64,000 nucleotides of DNA from Chimonanthus salicifolius. Its lineage: Eukaryota > Streptophyta > Magnoliopsida > Laurales > Calycanthaceae. Positions 1 to 12,639 of the stretch are shown here, one piece after another; position 1 is the stretch's first letter; each line of letters starts with the position of its first letter. A model generated the notes under the pieces. That model ran no database searches. It was not told the DNA's origin and worked only from the letters and a program-made list of their open reading frames with translations. The translations under genes and the position numbers were made by a program. The DNA lies in contig CM023540.1 in the NCBI GenBank assembly GCA_013350335.1, positions 26,639,175-26,703,174 of the forward strand, given 5' to 3'.

Positions 1-576
1 TCAAGATTACTATTTTTATCGGGCATAGCCCATAGCCATTATCTTTTATATTTTGTATTTGTGGTTATCCATTATATTCTACATTTGGCTACAGATATTA
101 ATTATTATTTTAGGTTGGACACTAGTATTGAACTTTGCTTGATATCTGTATTGTTCTAAATGTGTACAGATAATGATCTATCTTAAAATCCTTTCTCTCT
201 CTACCATATATTTGCTAAAAGCTTAACTTTTCTTGGGACTGATGAAAAAGTAGCACTCAGATTGACTTGATATGTGGGTTTAAGTGGCGTAGTGTGAGCT
301 ATGAACTATGCACCTTCCAAATTAGTTGGTTGGTGCATCATACTTGGTAAAGTCAACCCCCCACCCTTCTTTGCATTTCATATTTTAGTCTCTCAGCACA
401 ATTAAATTTCTGGTTCTGCTCCCTACACCTTTTCTCAGAGACAAAAGACGGAGAAAAAAGCATCCAATACGAATTACCAAGTATAATGGGCTAACTAATC
501 GAGTGAAACGCCATATCATGAGCATGCCGTCTTTCATTTCCCGTTTCTTTGTTATGAAAGCACTTTATTGTTGCAG

Positions 577-841
577 GTTAACCTTTTTAATAGCTGAGGC
601 TTGTGTTATTGCTGGTGCTGCAAAGAATGCCTACCACACAAAGTACAGGGGTGCCATTTTAGCTCAGAACTGGTCTTGTGAATCATTGAGGAAAGGCGTC
701 TTTATAGCTGGAGCAGTCTTTGTGGTTTTGACAATGATTCTCAATGTATATTACTACATGTACTTCACAAAGGCGACATCTCAGGCTGCAAAGAAAAGCA
801 ACCGACCAAACTCGACGGTTGGAATGGCAAGTTATCCTTGA
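577..841 (+). CDS. DUF1218 family membrane protein, last exon (partial)
   Basis: The exon encodes the C-terminal ~88 residues of a DUF1218 protein, the plant family that includes Arabidopsis MWL-1/MWL-2 and VCC, small four-helix membrane proteins linked to wall lignin and vein patterning. The family signature AEACVIAGAAKNAYHTKYRG is followed by a WSCESLRKGVF segment and a last hydrophobic helix (VFIAGAVFVVLTMILNVYYY), then a short polar tail ending at TGA 839-841. The exon starts after the acceptor TTGTTGCAG (568-576) in phase 2; an open frame continues upstream to an ATG at 503, but that stretch is intron-like and does not resemble the family. The two missing helices and the signal-anchor should be in exons left of the window; I found none in 1-576. 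Its role as a cell-wall or endomembrane protein is inferred from family membership only. Confidence 0.85.
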
Positions 842-2009
842 GACTCACAAATGGAACTAGCTGTGCAGTTTTCTGGCTTCCAGTTGAAAAAGGGCGGCCC
901 CGGAGATTATCATGTAGTATGTCAGGGTTAAAATATCTTACGGAGTTTGAGGTTGGTCAAATATATCTCAGGTAAGAAATGTAGTTTCCTGCTTGCTAAT
1001 TTTTGCAACTTGGATGAAGTTGTCTTGACCTTATATTGTGAAAACATGTTGTGGTTTATTGCAATTGTATGCGATGAATCGTGTTATCATCTGAGGACAT
1101 CATTTCACTGAGATGTAAGATGAATGTATTCTGTTGCTGTATCCAATATTGGAGGCCTACATCATGTGGGCTGGCTCCTGCATGGCTACACAAATCTTCT
1201 TCGAATGAAATTATTTGCCTTTCGATTTTCATTCTAACCATTTCATAGATGAAATTTAAGGTTACTTGGCAAAAAGACCAAACAACCTTACTTTGCTCCC
1301 AGGATTTATGGGAGGGAGAAAGTTCGTAATTGAATTAGACACTTTTTTGTGATCTTCTCTTGGACATTTCACATGCAGTAATAATGGAGATATATGAATA
1401 GAAAGATAGATCATCATCATCATCATCAGCATCAAAGTCACAATTTCATTGGAAATACGTTTAAAATATAAATATTGATATTCTTTGAATTTGCAATACA
1501 ATCAAACTTTTCTTATGTTGAATCTACTTTTACCACATCATTTTTTTTTTTTAAATGATCTTCTCTCAAATTTTTTTTTACATTGTTATCGATTGATTCT
1601 TCTTTAGAATCCTTTATCATTTGCAAGGTTCTGAATTAAACACAACAAAAAGTCTTTTTAATTACTTTTTATAGAATCTAATACACCATGATTATCCATC
1701 TTTTCTTCATTGTCTATTTGATAAAAAAATTGTAATTCCTCTTTGTTTATCTTTTCTTCCTTTTATTGATAATTTGTATTAGTATTTTCACGTCTCTAGT
1801 GCTATAAAATAAACACTATCTATTGTATGGAACACAATGAAAGATCTTTGCATAAGAATGTATGATTCATCCAAACAATCAAGTGCCAAATTTTATGGAG
1901 CTTGCAAGCGAATGGAAGCCATCCATCACACTAGTAGAATTAATAAACGAACAAAATAATAGTAGGAGATCTCCATCTATTAATAGTAGAATTAATACAT
2001 CAAAATACA
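842..2009. other. 3' flank of the DUF1218 gene, no gene seen
   Basis: This contains the 3' UTR and then AT-rich sequence without a convincing coding region. A short trinucleotide run of ATC units lies at about 1411-1435. Small open frames here have no recognisable domains. Confidence 0.6.
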
Positions 2010-2018
2010 AAAATATAA

Positions 2019-2333
2019 GGCCACCAATCCTTCTACGGGGATTTTGTGTTTAGCGTGGATTCTTGATTTTACTTTTTCCATGAACAGTAAAATTTTGACG
2101 GGCTATTTTTACTGTTCATATGAATTTCGACGAGCTGATTGCACTGTTCATGAATTTTGGCTAGTCGATTTGTATTGTTCATGAATTTTGGTGAGTCGAT
2201 TTGCACTGTTTATAAATTTCTGACTGTTCTTTTTTCTTCGGTACGGTAGGTGGACGGCAAATTGGGTATCACGGTAAAATCCGTATCTGTATATATAAAA
2301 TAGCTGTGGGAAGATCACTGACCAAAATATAAA
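2019..2333. mobile_element. MULE-like MITE, AGCGATCC family, 9-bp TSD
   Basis: A 315-bp non-coding element is flanked by the perfect 9-bp duplication AAAATATAA (2010-2018 and 2334-2342), the size typical of Mutator-like elements. Its ends are degenerate inverted repeats: GGCCACCAATCCTTCTAC on the left matches the complement of GTGGGAAGATCACTGACC on the right. The inside repeats phrases such as CTGTTCATGAATTTTGG. The same terminal family recurs at 40327, 43481, 60124 and 62857. Confidence 0.75.
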
Positions 2334-2342
2334 CCAAAACAA

Positions 2343-5276
2343 AAGAGAAAAACACCCTCTCCCAAGTCCAAATGAAGACGAGAGCGCTCTCTCTCTCTCA
2401 ACTTCGTTCTCCCTTGAACACTAAATTACCTCCAACATGTTTTACTTATTACATAAATGTAGGAAGACTTTAGAGAGAGGCATATCCATTACGCATCAAG
2501 TGTCACCCTCAGACATGTTTTGTCTCTTATTAGTCCAATTGATGAAGTTAGAAAAGAATGTTTTTATTTTTCACATTGTTACCCACTATTAAATTAGTGG
2601 GGAAAAAAAAATAATGCTTTGATTACACACACGTTATGTTGTCTTTTTTGCCTTTTAGTTTATTACACCTTAGTCATTTAAGCCTTTTCTTAAACAAACC
2701 AATAGTTAATCATGCTCTAGAAAGGAAAGCTTGTGTGAATTACATGGCCCATATGTTTTGAGTTTTAACCGAGGAGCTTTTTACTTTTTCCACCAATTAC
2801 AGGATAATAATCACTCTCTGAGAAAATGAAATCTCTTGGATTTATAGTACTTAATAACACATGAAGAAGGCATTCAAGGAGTTGTCTTCTTTGAATACTG
2901 AGACTTAAATCTCATATTAAAAACAAATTGAGGACTTCTGAACTATTAATACACAGTTTGAGGCCTAACTATGCAGCTCATGTAGCAGCATGTGGCGTAT
3001 GGGCAAACACAAGCTTCTCTTAATTCTCATCTCTAATTGCATGTCGAATTGGGCCGCTTGTTGGATCCGTGTGGGTCATTTTAAGCGAAGGGTCCATTTA
3101 AAAAGGTCTAATGGAAAGGTGATTATATATAGAATAATCTGACATGTGAAACGTTAAATTATTTATTTTTATATTGAAATATAAATTATTATATATGATA
3201 AATTAAGAGATTATATAGTATATTTAAATCTAATAAAAATAGACCATTGTGATTAGAGATGAGAATTTGGCCGACGAGCCTGAAGAATACGAGCCAAGAA
3301 AATTGGGCTTAAATATCACTAAATTATCTAGAGGAAGATTAAATTTTATCCAAAAATTGAAATGAAAGTTACTTGATTTCAGTAGATAAAATCAACAGAT
3401 GCCCTTGTTTTCCTAAAAAAGGCACAGTGATTTTGAAGTATTTACAAACAAAATCATGTGGCTTCAATATGAGTTGTGGGATAAAATTAAAAGAAAGACT
3501 TGAAACTGTATTTTTAATGTAATTTTATTGCTATAAAATTTTTTAGAAGAAAATAAATTTTAAAAGCTTATTTTTAAAAGACGTTTAATTTATTATATAT
3601 ATTAGGTAAGAAAGAAATCACAATAAAAATATCTAAAAAATCATTTCTTTATTTTTTCTAAAAGAGTTTAGAACTATATCAATTATTTAAAAGTATTGAA
3701 CAATATATCATATAACATATAAAATAGATAAGAGATTGTAACAGTGTGCTATACGTTTATGTCAAATATAAATGTTTCATTGATATTTTTTTCAAAAAAA
3801 AATGTAAAAGCGACATTTTATTAAAAAATAAATGCACTATACATCAATACAAGTATCAAAAAGATACTAACACAGTAACACCTAGTTCATTTAGGAAAGG
3901 TTATACCCAACTGTAAGGGCTAATAGCAAACTTTAAGAAAGACACACTATTCATTTATAGGCAGATACATCCGACATGGACTGTACTCGTTTGGAGATAT
4001 CTATATGAATGTTTTGATCGATATTTTTCTCTCTTCTATTAAATTAAATAAATATGAAAAATTAAGAAAATTATGAGCTTCATAAATAATTTTATCATTA
4101 AGTAACAATCACTTATACATTCAAAAATTGTTTTTAAGTTAAGAAATTGATAATTTCAAAAGTTTTAAAGATATAGAAAACACCAAAAAAATATTTAGAA
4201 ATATGAGAAAATATTTCTAATTATTTTATGTATTTAGGTAAACTGTACTAAAAAAAAAAGGTCATTTTAACATTTAAAAATCAAATTCTACCGTGCACTT
4301 CAAATTCAATTTAAAAATAACGAAATTCACAAATGCATTAAAACTTATTTTGAAATAGCACATTAACTTAAAATGCAATACATAAACCTTTTCCAAACAA
4401 TAAAAAGTCAATAATTAAAAATCAAATTTTATCTTACACTTCAATTTCAATTTTAAAATAAAAGATAACAAATCTACGAAAAATAATTTTTAAGGACTTC
4501 ATAATTTAAAAAACATAAATTTTTTTGTCAATTGAACAAAATTCACCATATTTTATCTTTAGCTTAAAATTGGATTAAAAAATTAAAAATTCATTAAATA
4601 TAATTTTTAAACAATACACTAAATAGTCATACTTTCATTTCAAAATAAATTCATATGTACATCAAATATATATTTTGAAAAATAATACTGTAAGATATGA
4701 ACACTTTCTTTAAAAAACCTAGAAATAAACTTTAACGACTAGAATTCGAGCTTCAGCAATATAGATTGTCGAAAAAAAAGCTGAAAATAATATTTTTTTA
4801 TTAAAATTCAAATAAATGAAATTAAGAAGAAATATATGGAGAGAAATTGAGAAACAATGATTTGTTGGCTAATGAACTTTATAAAGTAGTTTAGAGTCTT
4901 TATAAAATAAAAAAAAGTTTTTGACCTTCGTGAACCTTGTCGGCCTGCACCGGGCTTAAAGGATTTCCAACGTTTTCCCTCGGCGCATCCGAAACCTGAC
5001 ATAAAATCAGGCAAATTTTCGGTCCGTCGTACCGAACGTATGTGGCCCCACTATGCACTGTTGCAAAGGCCAATACGTATCACTCCTCTTTTGGCCGATA
5101 CACTAGTTACCGTAAAAGTTTTTGCTTACAAATATTTTAGCTTGTTCATACATATGTGGGGACAAAAAGCTAATTAGACTATGGTTCATTTCAATATTCA
5201 ATTAATAAAATATATATTCACTCAATAAAAACATACATAAATGTGATACTTTAAATATACTCAGAGCCAGAGTTTA
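2343..5276. other. AT-rich intergenic DNA, no gene seen
   Basis: This stretch is very AT-rich with many homopolymer runs. No ORF shows a domain. A slightly more GC-rich patch at about 4925-5045 has no recognisable content. Confidence 0.6.
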
Positions 5277-5279
5277 TAA

Positions 5280-5475
5280 TACTCTCTCTATACCAAATTA
5301 GTTGTCTTATATAGATTTTAAAGTATCTTAAAATAATTATCTCATTTTTATTGGAGTAGTATAAAGTATGTTGAAAATTGATGAGATCGCATAGAGTGCT
5401 AGTGTTATATAGAGACTTTTTTAAAAATGTAAATAATTGCAAATAAGACAACTAAAATGAGACGGATGGAATAGT
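5280..5475. mobile_element. Stowaway-like MITE (degenerate)
   Basis: The left end TACTCTCTCTATACCAAATT and the right end AATGAGACGGATGGAATAGTA are degenerate forms of the Stowaway terminal repeat (CTCCCTCCGTCCCA, TA target). AGTTGTCTTA near the left end is mirrored by TAAGACAACT near the right. No transposase is present, as expected for a MITE. Confidence 0.5.
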
Positions 5476-5714
5476 AAATAAAATATTTAAATTCACATAG
5501 GAGAGTGAAATCTAACCTTTCTTTTATTCCTCTAATGTAGACATCCTTTATACTATAGAGTGCTAGTGTTATATAGAGAGTTTTTTAAAAATACAAATAT
5601 TTCAAATAAGACAACTAAAATGAGAGAAATGAATAGTAAATAAAATATTTAAATTCATATAGGAGAGTGAAATCTAACCTTTCTTTCATTCGTATAATGT
5701 AGACATGCTTCCAT
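5391..5714. repeat. Tandem duplication, 164-bp unit, two copies
   Basis: The segment beginning ATAGAGTGCTAGTGTTATAT at 5391 is repeated at 5555 with high identity through CTAACCTTTCTTT. The unit contains the right end of the Stowaway-like MITE, so half of that MITE has been duplicated with flanking DNA. Confidence 0.85.
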
Positions 5715-5863
5715 ACTGCCCGAATCACAAGTCCCTCAATGATACCCATCATCTAAGGATGGAAGGACAAATTGGCACCCACATCAGATCCCAAGGTCCA
5801 CAGAATTGATTCGCAACAGACCACCGGATGAGATCTTACCGTAATAATCACGCCACATGTATG

Positions 5864-6165
5864 TGTTGAGTCTCATATTGGATATGAGTTGGAAAAGGTG
5901 CTTGGCTTACTTAGGTGACACCTTCATAATGGCCTAGTCATTTTGAAATACGAAGCTCCTAGGTGAGATTGATATCAGAGCCCTTGTAGGGAAGCACTAT
6001 CATGCAGCATGGGAGGTACTGAGATAGCCAATGAATCTCGTGCAAAAGAGGTGTGGATTGCTAGAGAGCCTATAGTGTGTTGAGAAAGTGCTTAGCTTAT
6101 AAGTGGAGATAGATACCACCTCTAATGACTAGTCATTTCAGGACAAAAGGTGTGACAATAGGCTC
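5864..6165 (+). mobile_element. TRIM retrotransposon (degenerate)
   Basis: Two related segments start with TGTTGAG (5864 and 6078). They share TGCTT(G)GCTTA and the phrase AATG(G/A)C(C/T)(T)AGTCATTT, and bracket a short internal region. The sequence TGATATCAGAGC (5970-5981) just after the left repeat matches the initiator-tRNA-Met primer site TGGTATCAGAGC. There is no coding capacity. The outer right end is approximate. Confidence 0.6.
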
Positions 6166-7005
6166 TCTTGTCTATGGAGAGGAAAACTACCAAATACGTG
6201 TCAAAGACGAATAAGGTGTTCTATAGAAGTTTTCTTCCAAATTCAAACATGCATGGAGACCGGGTGGTTTGGATTTTAGACCGACAAGCAAAACGAGTAA
6301 AAGGGTTTTTTTTAGACACAAAATCATGTGAGAGTTACCGACTCACAAACCGTAAATGGTTAAATGCAAGATTCAATGAAGGTGTTTAGTTTAGGCCTTC
6401 GACTCTGTCTGAACAATTGTTAGGACATATACAAATATCGCTATCCAAAAAGTTATTCGAATTTAAAATCTCATACATCCCAAACAAGTTTTATTGAGAG
6501 TCAAGTTAACCATCATGGGTTGACTCAAATATTTGTAATGTTTACTTCAGTAGTAGAGATATTAATTTTGAAAATCGATTTATATCGACTGATATGATAT
6601 GTATCGACCGGTATATATCAGCGATATATGTCACCGATATCGACAAATTAGCCCGAGATTAAAAGGTTGAAACTTTATTATTTTGAGGCGTAGTCATTCT
6701 ACGTGCATAAACTATAAAGTACCCATTCCAACCGTCTCATAACCAAACATGGTAAAAAAGGAGTAAACTAAATGCAACTGCTGCTGCACAATGCCTGCAG
6801 GACCCCGTAATTAGCATTAATTACAATACCATGGAAAAATGAACAAAACAGACAATTCTCACTTTGTCTTGACAACTATACTTTTTGGTCCCAAGCATCA
6901 GAGGATTAAGGTTAGTACAAGAAAGATTTGTAAATTAAGAAACTAATAAGAAACACGTTTAGAGTTGGATTAATATAATTAAACATTATTGAGTCCCAAA
7001 CTACA
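6166..7005. other. Intergenic DNA with a decayed hAT fragment
   Basis: No gene is seen. At about 6555-6650 the phrases ATCGACTGATATG and TATCGACCGGTATA resemble a decayed end of the TCGGCCGATA hAT family found later in the window. Confidence 0.45.
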
Positions 7006-7066
7006 GAGGTGCGCACGTTAAGCTGTTTTTTTTTTTGAGATCCGGAGGTGCGCACGTTAAGCTGTT
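7006..7066. repeat. 22-bp direct repeat around a poly-T remnant
   Basis: GAGGTGCGCACGTTAAGCTG... occurs at 7006-7027 and 7045-7066, separated by a T run and GAGATCCG. This fits a target duplication around a nearly complete deletion of a poly-A-tailed retroposon, or a simple slippage duplication. The second copy ends 5 bp from the NIMIN stop codon. Confidence 0.7.
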
Positions 7067-7071
7067 ACCCG

Positions 7072-7488
7072 CTAAAGTGCGCCAGAGTGCTCAGGTTCCG
7101 GCTCCGCGTTCAGATCGAAACCACCGGACAAGGCACTCTCCTCCGTTTTCTCCTCACCCTTCTTAAATACCCCCACCGACTTCCCATTTAACGCCGTTGC
7201 AGCGTCTGCGTCAGAACGAACAGCGTTGAGGCCACGGAAATCCTCCCACTCGAAGGCCGGCCTCCACCTCACGCCCTTCTCTGTTATCTCGAGGCCGTTG
7301 CCGTTATTTTTCTTGAAGTACCTGCCCGCCGCGTGCATCCGGCGGAGGATGGCGAAGAATTCCTCAACTTCTTCCTCCGTAGCCGTCCGGCTCCCGTCGT
7401 CCTCCCTCACCCTCGCCCTCGCCCTGGCCTTCGTCCGCCTTCCGTTATCACTGTCGTTTGCTGGTCGTTTCCTCGTCTCCGTGTCCAT
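7072..7488 (-). CDS. NIMIN2-type NPR1/NIM1-interacting protein
   Basis: This intronless 138-residue protein matches the NIMIN family, small nuclear proteins that bind the salicylic-acid co-receptor NPR1 and limit PR-gene induction by TGA factors. Residues 17-28 are a basic tract (RRTKARARARVR) suited to nuclear import. Residues 38-58 (EEEVEEFFAILRRMHAAGRYF, shown here as the EEFFAIL core) form the acidic FF helix that corresponds to the DxFFK-type NPR1 contact of NIMIN1/2. WRPAFEWEDF at 75-84 is the EDF motif described for NIMIN1/3. FDLNAEPEP at 124-132 is a DLNxxP EAR motif, expected to recruit TOPLESS. The start is the first ATG after a TATA-like box at 7651-7660. GC content is well above the surroundings. 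NPR1 binding is inferred from motifs. Confidence 0.9.
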   Translation of the reverse strand: MDTETRKRPANDSDNGRRTKARARARVREDDGSRTATEEEVEEFFAILRRMHAAGRYFKKNNGNGLEITEKGVRWRPAFEWEDFRGLNAVRSDADAATALNGKSVGVFKKGEEKTEESALSGGFDLNAEPEPEHSGAL

Positions 7489-7650
7489 CCTAAAGGGGGA
7501 ATGAAAACGCCGTTACGCAGGCGAACAGCAATTCAGACCCTTCTTCCCCCTTTTTCTTTTAAAAAATAATTAATTAAAAGAAAAGGAAGAAGAGAAAGAG
7601 TCTCTCTCTCCTAAAGAGGACGACTGCCCCCTTGACGCTTCTTCTCCTTC

Positions 7651-7660
7651 ATTTATACAA
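7651..7660 (-). promoter_or_regulatory. TATA-like box of the NIMIN2-type gene
   Basis: On the minus strand TGTATAAAT lies about 165 bp before the ATG, leaving a pyrimidine/GA-rich leader. TGACG cores, the sequence bound by TGA factors, occur at 7633-7637 and 7803-7807; they are single cores, not a spaced as-1 pair, so their use is inferred. Confidence 0.45.
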
Positions 7661-7699
7661 TTTAGAAGGGATCTTGTCAACTTTCTCCGCCGGGGCCGG

Positions 7700-9152
7700 C
7701 TCTGCTCTTACACTCTAACCCCTCTTGGGCCCACGGCCCCACACCAATTCTACCATATGGTTATTGTCCTCATGGCCCCACTGGACGGGAAACGAAAAAA
7801 GGTGACGCAACGGCAACCACTGGAAGTTACATGTGTCATGACTCATGATGTGAATGATTTATAAAAAAAATAATCTCTTATTAAGGGTAGTGATTTTTTC
7901 ATCAATAATTTTTTATGAGATATTACATTTAAAATAAATTTCAATTTTATTTTTTATTTTTAGAGAAGAGGAAAAGGAAGGAAGGGTAAACTTGGATTTT
8001 CATTTAAATTTAGCACACCATGAGAAAATTTATGATACAAAAATTACTTCACCTTATTAAATATGATATTTTAGTAAAATGTATTTGAGATACTCAACAC
8101 AATGAAACTTATAAAAAAATAGATAAATATTTCAACATACACACATGTTTTTACTAAGATCGAGAAATGAATTTCTTTTTGCTAATTTTATTTTATCTTA
8201 ATAACACATGATAAAATATTCAGAGAATAACTATAAAAAGTAAAACATAAATATGGAGATATGCATATATCTCAAAGATTAGTTAAGTACTTTAGGAGAT
8301 CAAAACATTTTGATCTTAAAAAAAATCATTTTATCTATTTTTTATAGAATGAAGACTCTTTATTAATAATATAAGTAATATGACTATTCTCTCTACTTCT
8401 AATGAATTCAACATTTTTAAATATAAAAAGATTAATAAAAAATGAAATTTTCTTTGTTTTTCAAGTCAACACAACACTTATTAATTTTAATATAAATAAA
8501 TATTTTGACATAATAAAAATATTGAATTTTTACATAGTCAAATTTTATAATATATAGTTGATAATATAATTAAATTCAAATATAATTTTTTTTTTATTTT
8601 GTAGAATTATTTTTCTCGTATAAATAGACGTATCTAATCTTTCAGGAAAACAAATTTCGACCTGATACAATATGTATTGACCAGAATTTGAGATATCAAC
8701 CGATATCCAATATATATTGACAATATACATCATCAATATCAGTCAATAAAAATGATTTTATAAAAATAAAAAAGAATTTTTTTCAGTTGAGATATCGACT
8801 TATATCCAAAATTTAAATATCTGCTTTCACTTTCTGAATAAAAAATTTATAAACATTTATATAGAACTGTCTTCCTCTCAATTGAATTTTAAAACGTCAT
8901 ATGAAAAGAATGGTGACACGTATAGCGGAGAGTGATACGTCAAATTTTAATGACTTTGCTTGTTGACTAGCAACCAATGTCTATGAATTACAGAGCAATT
9001 GTCCAATTGAAATGATGATAAAGGGTTGCATCATTTGCAAGTCATCATCACCATTTGCGAGAGAACTAGAAATTTCTCCTTTTTATACAGTAAAATTTAT
9101 TTACATTCTAAAATGCCACTCATTTTCAACCTTATTACCACTCTAAACCCGT
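7700..9152. other. Intergenic DNA, decayed hAT fragment
   Basis: Upstream DNA of the NIMIN gene grades into AT-rich sequence with no gene. At about 8640-8830 repeated phrases such as ATATCAACCGATATCC and ATATCGACTTATATCC look like a badly decayed copy of the TCGGCCGATA hAT family. Confidence 0.45.
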
Positions 9153-9161
9153 CCAGAGAAA

Positions 9162-10263
9162 GGCCATCCGTTTAAGCACCAGATTCCTGTAACTCTTAGA
9201 CGTCCATTTCCGGATGCCGATAGCTAATTACTATTTCTGTATTTTCATTTATTGGACAGTAATATGTGTCACTTTTCGCCTATGTTACTGTTCATCCGTG
9301 AAGGATGAACGTTTGAATGAATAGATTTTTTTTTTAAATTTTAAAGTTATTTTTTAATTATTGTGTATTTTCAAAAATTTTTAAATTAAATATTCAGACT
9401 AATTACGATAATCTGATAAAAATACTTTAAGACTTAAAGGTGTTTTGACACTTCTAAATATTTAAAACACAGTATTTTACAAATAAAGATATCCCTAGGA
9501 TGTGTCAAAAACATATTTAGGAGTGTAAAAAGACCTTGAAGTCTTAAAGTATATTTATCAGGTTATCGTAATTAGTCCGGATATTCAATTTGAGAAATTT
9601 TGAAAATAAACGGTGTTTAAAAAATAACTTTGAAGTTTTAAAGGAGATTTTATTATTTAATACACTATGCACATTATTTTTAAGCACTGTATATTTGCAA
9701 AATTTCTCAAATTGAATTTCCGAACTAATTACAATAACCTGATAAATATACTTTAAGACTTCAAGGTCTTTTGACACTCCTAAATGTATTTTTGGCACAC
9801 CCTAGGGATACCCTTATTTGTAAAATACTGTGTTTTAAGTATTTAGGAGTGTCAAAAGACCTTGAAGTTTTAAAATATTTTTATCAGATTATCGTAATTA
9901 GTCCGGATATTTTTGAGAAATTTTGGAAATACACAGTGCTTAAAAAATAACTTTGAAATTTAAAAAAAAAAAAATCGATTAATTCAAATGAATCAGTTTC
10001 ATTCAATCATCACCCTTCACGGATGAACAGTAACCCGTGTTACTGTTCACCGATTCATTCATTTGAACGAATTGATTTAAAAGGGGAATTCGTTCAAACA
10101 AATCAAAATTTGATGGGGTTGCGTCCATTCGTTCAATGAATGGTGAAATGAACTGGGAATTCGTTCTAACGAATGAAAATATAGGGGCAAAATGGTAATT
10201 AGCCACCTGCACCTGGAAATGTGTATGTAGAGACAAAAAATCTCGGTGTGTAAACGGATGGCC
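9162..10263. mobile_element. Foldback element, two hairpin modules
   Basis: Termini GGCCATCCGTTTAAGCACC and its mirror GGTGTGTAAACGGATGGCC bound the element; the flanks CCAGAGAAA and CAAAAGAAA match at 7 of 9 bases. The right arm holds ATTCGTTCAA-type palindromes and the subterminal motif GGGCAAAATGGTAATT. Two copies of the ~290-bp self-complementary module (about 9345-9630 and 9672-9957, with AGGAGTGTCAAAAGACCTTG) fill the middle. No coding capacity. Confidence 0.75.
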
Positions 10264-10597
10264 CAAAAGAAATTTTATAATTCCAATAAGTGGATCTTTT
10301 TATTATTGTTATCTTACCTTTAGTGGTTGTGTTTGAGATGACTAATATTTTAATTGACATAATTAGAAGTACGGTTAAAAAATTATAAAATAAAATCAAA
10401 TGTGTCAATCTGAGTTCTCTTGATTCAATATTGTTTGAATCAAGTGGGTTAATAAGTTTTATTGAATTTTTTTATTAGATAAAGTTACCGTCGAAATATT
10501 AGTTGAGTGAGAGTTTAAATAAGTTAGTCTTAAGTGTACAAGTGGAGAAAGAGATAACTTGTTCAACAATTCAGAAGTTGTTCACGTAATGTACGAG

Positions 10598-10983
10598 TAG
10601 AACTGTAACTCGGGTTGAACGGGCTGGGTTCTTTAAAATCCAATCCGACCCAAGTTGATATATATAAAATCCGACTCGAATTTTCAATCCAAATCTCACA
10701 ACCCGACTCGATCTGAATTCTAACTCGAATCAACTTGAATTCTAATCCAACCCACATTTTGAACCCATTTTAAACTAATTTTAGCCGGGTCAGATCGGGT
10801 TGCGTCGGATTGGACGGAGTTAACTTATAGAATCCTCAACTTAATCTAAGTCGAATTTCATATGGGTTTTTATCTTCTGATCCCAACCTGACCCGTTGAC
10901 CAGAAATTCTCGACTCAACTCATATGATTTTTGGAGTCAGCTCATGCAGGTCAATCCAAAATCCAACCCGAGTTGCAGTCCTA
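10598..10983. mobile_element. hAT-like MITE, TAGGGCTGCAA family
   Basis: The ends TAGAACTGTAACTCGGGTTG and CCCGAGTTGCAGTCCTA are inverted repeats related to the better copy at 18530. The body is made of short CGACCC/GGGTCG-rich phrases on both strands. No clear TSD remains. Non-coding. Confidence 0.65.
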
Positions 10984-12639
10984 CAGATATATAATTCAAG
11001 CTGAGCACATAATTTCAAGAATGATAGGCTCAGACTTGGGCTCAGGCTAGAGCAAACGTAACATGAGCCTGGCCAAACTCGGCCCCTTGTCGTCCCTGAT
11101 CCACACATGCACTACTAAGTACCAAGTTACTAACAAGTGAAAAAAAAAAATTACACTGTTCTGCGTTCTACCAAATAACCTACGGTAGCTCGAGTAAAGA
11201 CTGCACTTGGAGAAAGGGTAATGAGGAGCAACGAAAGAACTCTTTATTATCTTTATTTGATAACTAAGAAGTAAAGATAAAGGATAAATATTCTAACACA
11301 AACAAAATATATTAAGAGGTATAAAATAAAATAAAATTTTCATTTTATTCATACTAATGTACTATTTATCAATTATCGATGTACTGATAATAGATCATTA
11401 TATATATATATATTCTTTGTATCGATATATAATACTTAATGACCAAGACACCAATAAAAATAAAATAAAAATTTCACTTATTTCGTATTCCCCACCAAAT
11501 TTTACACCTATTAAAATGGGCGACTAAAGATAAAATCAAAGTATCAAACATTTTATCCCTCATAGGCTCATAGCTTAAGAGGTGGCTCTGGTAAACGTGA
11601 AAGGATACATCATTATTTGGTGAATGACGTCAAGGGAAGGTGTGGCACATGACTGACTTAGACGCGACGAACCAGAAGCGGTCATCAGGAAATTAATTAT
11701 CATTAATGGAAGAGCATTTGTCAAATAGAAAATAGAAGATGACTGGAGGGAAGGAGAGGAGAAGTTGCGTTCTCGTCATCAATGTACAAAATTTGCCCTC
11801 CTCGAATCTCAAGGCTGACGTGTGTAGATATGTCGTCATGGTTACAAGCCCACTGTCGGTCCCGTGTAAAAAACTGTAGTTTGACATCGCTGAGTCACGA
11901 GCTCTCGTGGCTCAGTTTTCTTTTCTTAGCATAACATTTGAACCTATAGTAAGTAAAGTTTTACGCTTAGTTCAGCTGATTTCCTTTTATTTTAGAAATT
12001 AGGAGGTTATACATTTGAGTCCTTATATTTTAATTTTAGTGTATTTTAGAAATAGACTATAAGAATAAGAATCTACTTGTGAGAATTTTACACTGAGTAC
12101 TCTGTAATTTTCTACATGTAATTTTTTTAAAAAAAGTGTAGATCATCTAATTAATGATTATAAAGAGTTTCATTTATATATTTTTATTTTATTTAATAAA
12201 ACAAAATATTACTATTTGAAAACTCTATTTTAGTTATATATTTTATTTAGTTTAAAAATTATTTTAATTTTTATAATATTAATTATTCCCAACAGTCGAC
12301 CATATTAGGTTAGCGTGATCAGTGATTGGTGTTCGATCCAGTGCAGCAGGTACACCATATAGAATAGAATAATGGATAATGACTCCAAGTCAATTGAATG
12401 TAAATAATTACTCACTCCTTTTCTTATGTTTATATTTATTCAACTTAAATTATACGTTATGCGTTAGCCATCTTGTAAATGGCGCCTCCTTGGATGACTG
12501 GGCCATCCATATTCTCTGGAGGGTCAAGTATGTTTGCATACTATACAAGCAATAATAAAAAAGATTAGGTTATTTATTTAGTAATTTTAAAATAAAAATG
12601 TCAAACACACTTTAGAGTTATATTGAGACTAATTAATTC
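10984..12639. other. Intergenic DNA, no gene seen
   Basis: AT-rich sequence without recognisable coding or RNA genes. A G+C-richer patch at 11580-11900 has only short ORFs of no known family. Confidence 0.55.

Noticed and set aside
7226..7569. Plus-strand ORFs over the NIMIN2-type gene
   Set aside because: They are antisense shadows of a GC-rich real gene on the minus strand.
12310..12350. tRNA gene or SINE from a TGTTCGATCC box
   Set aside because: No convincing A box or cloverleaf could be built around it.
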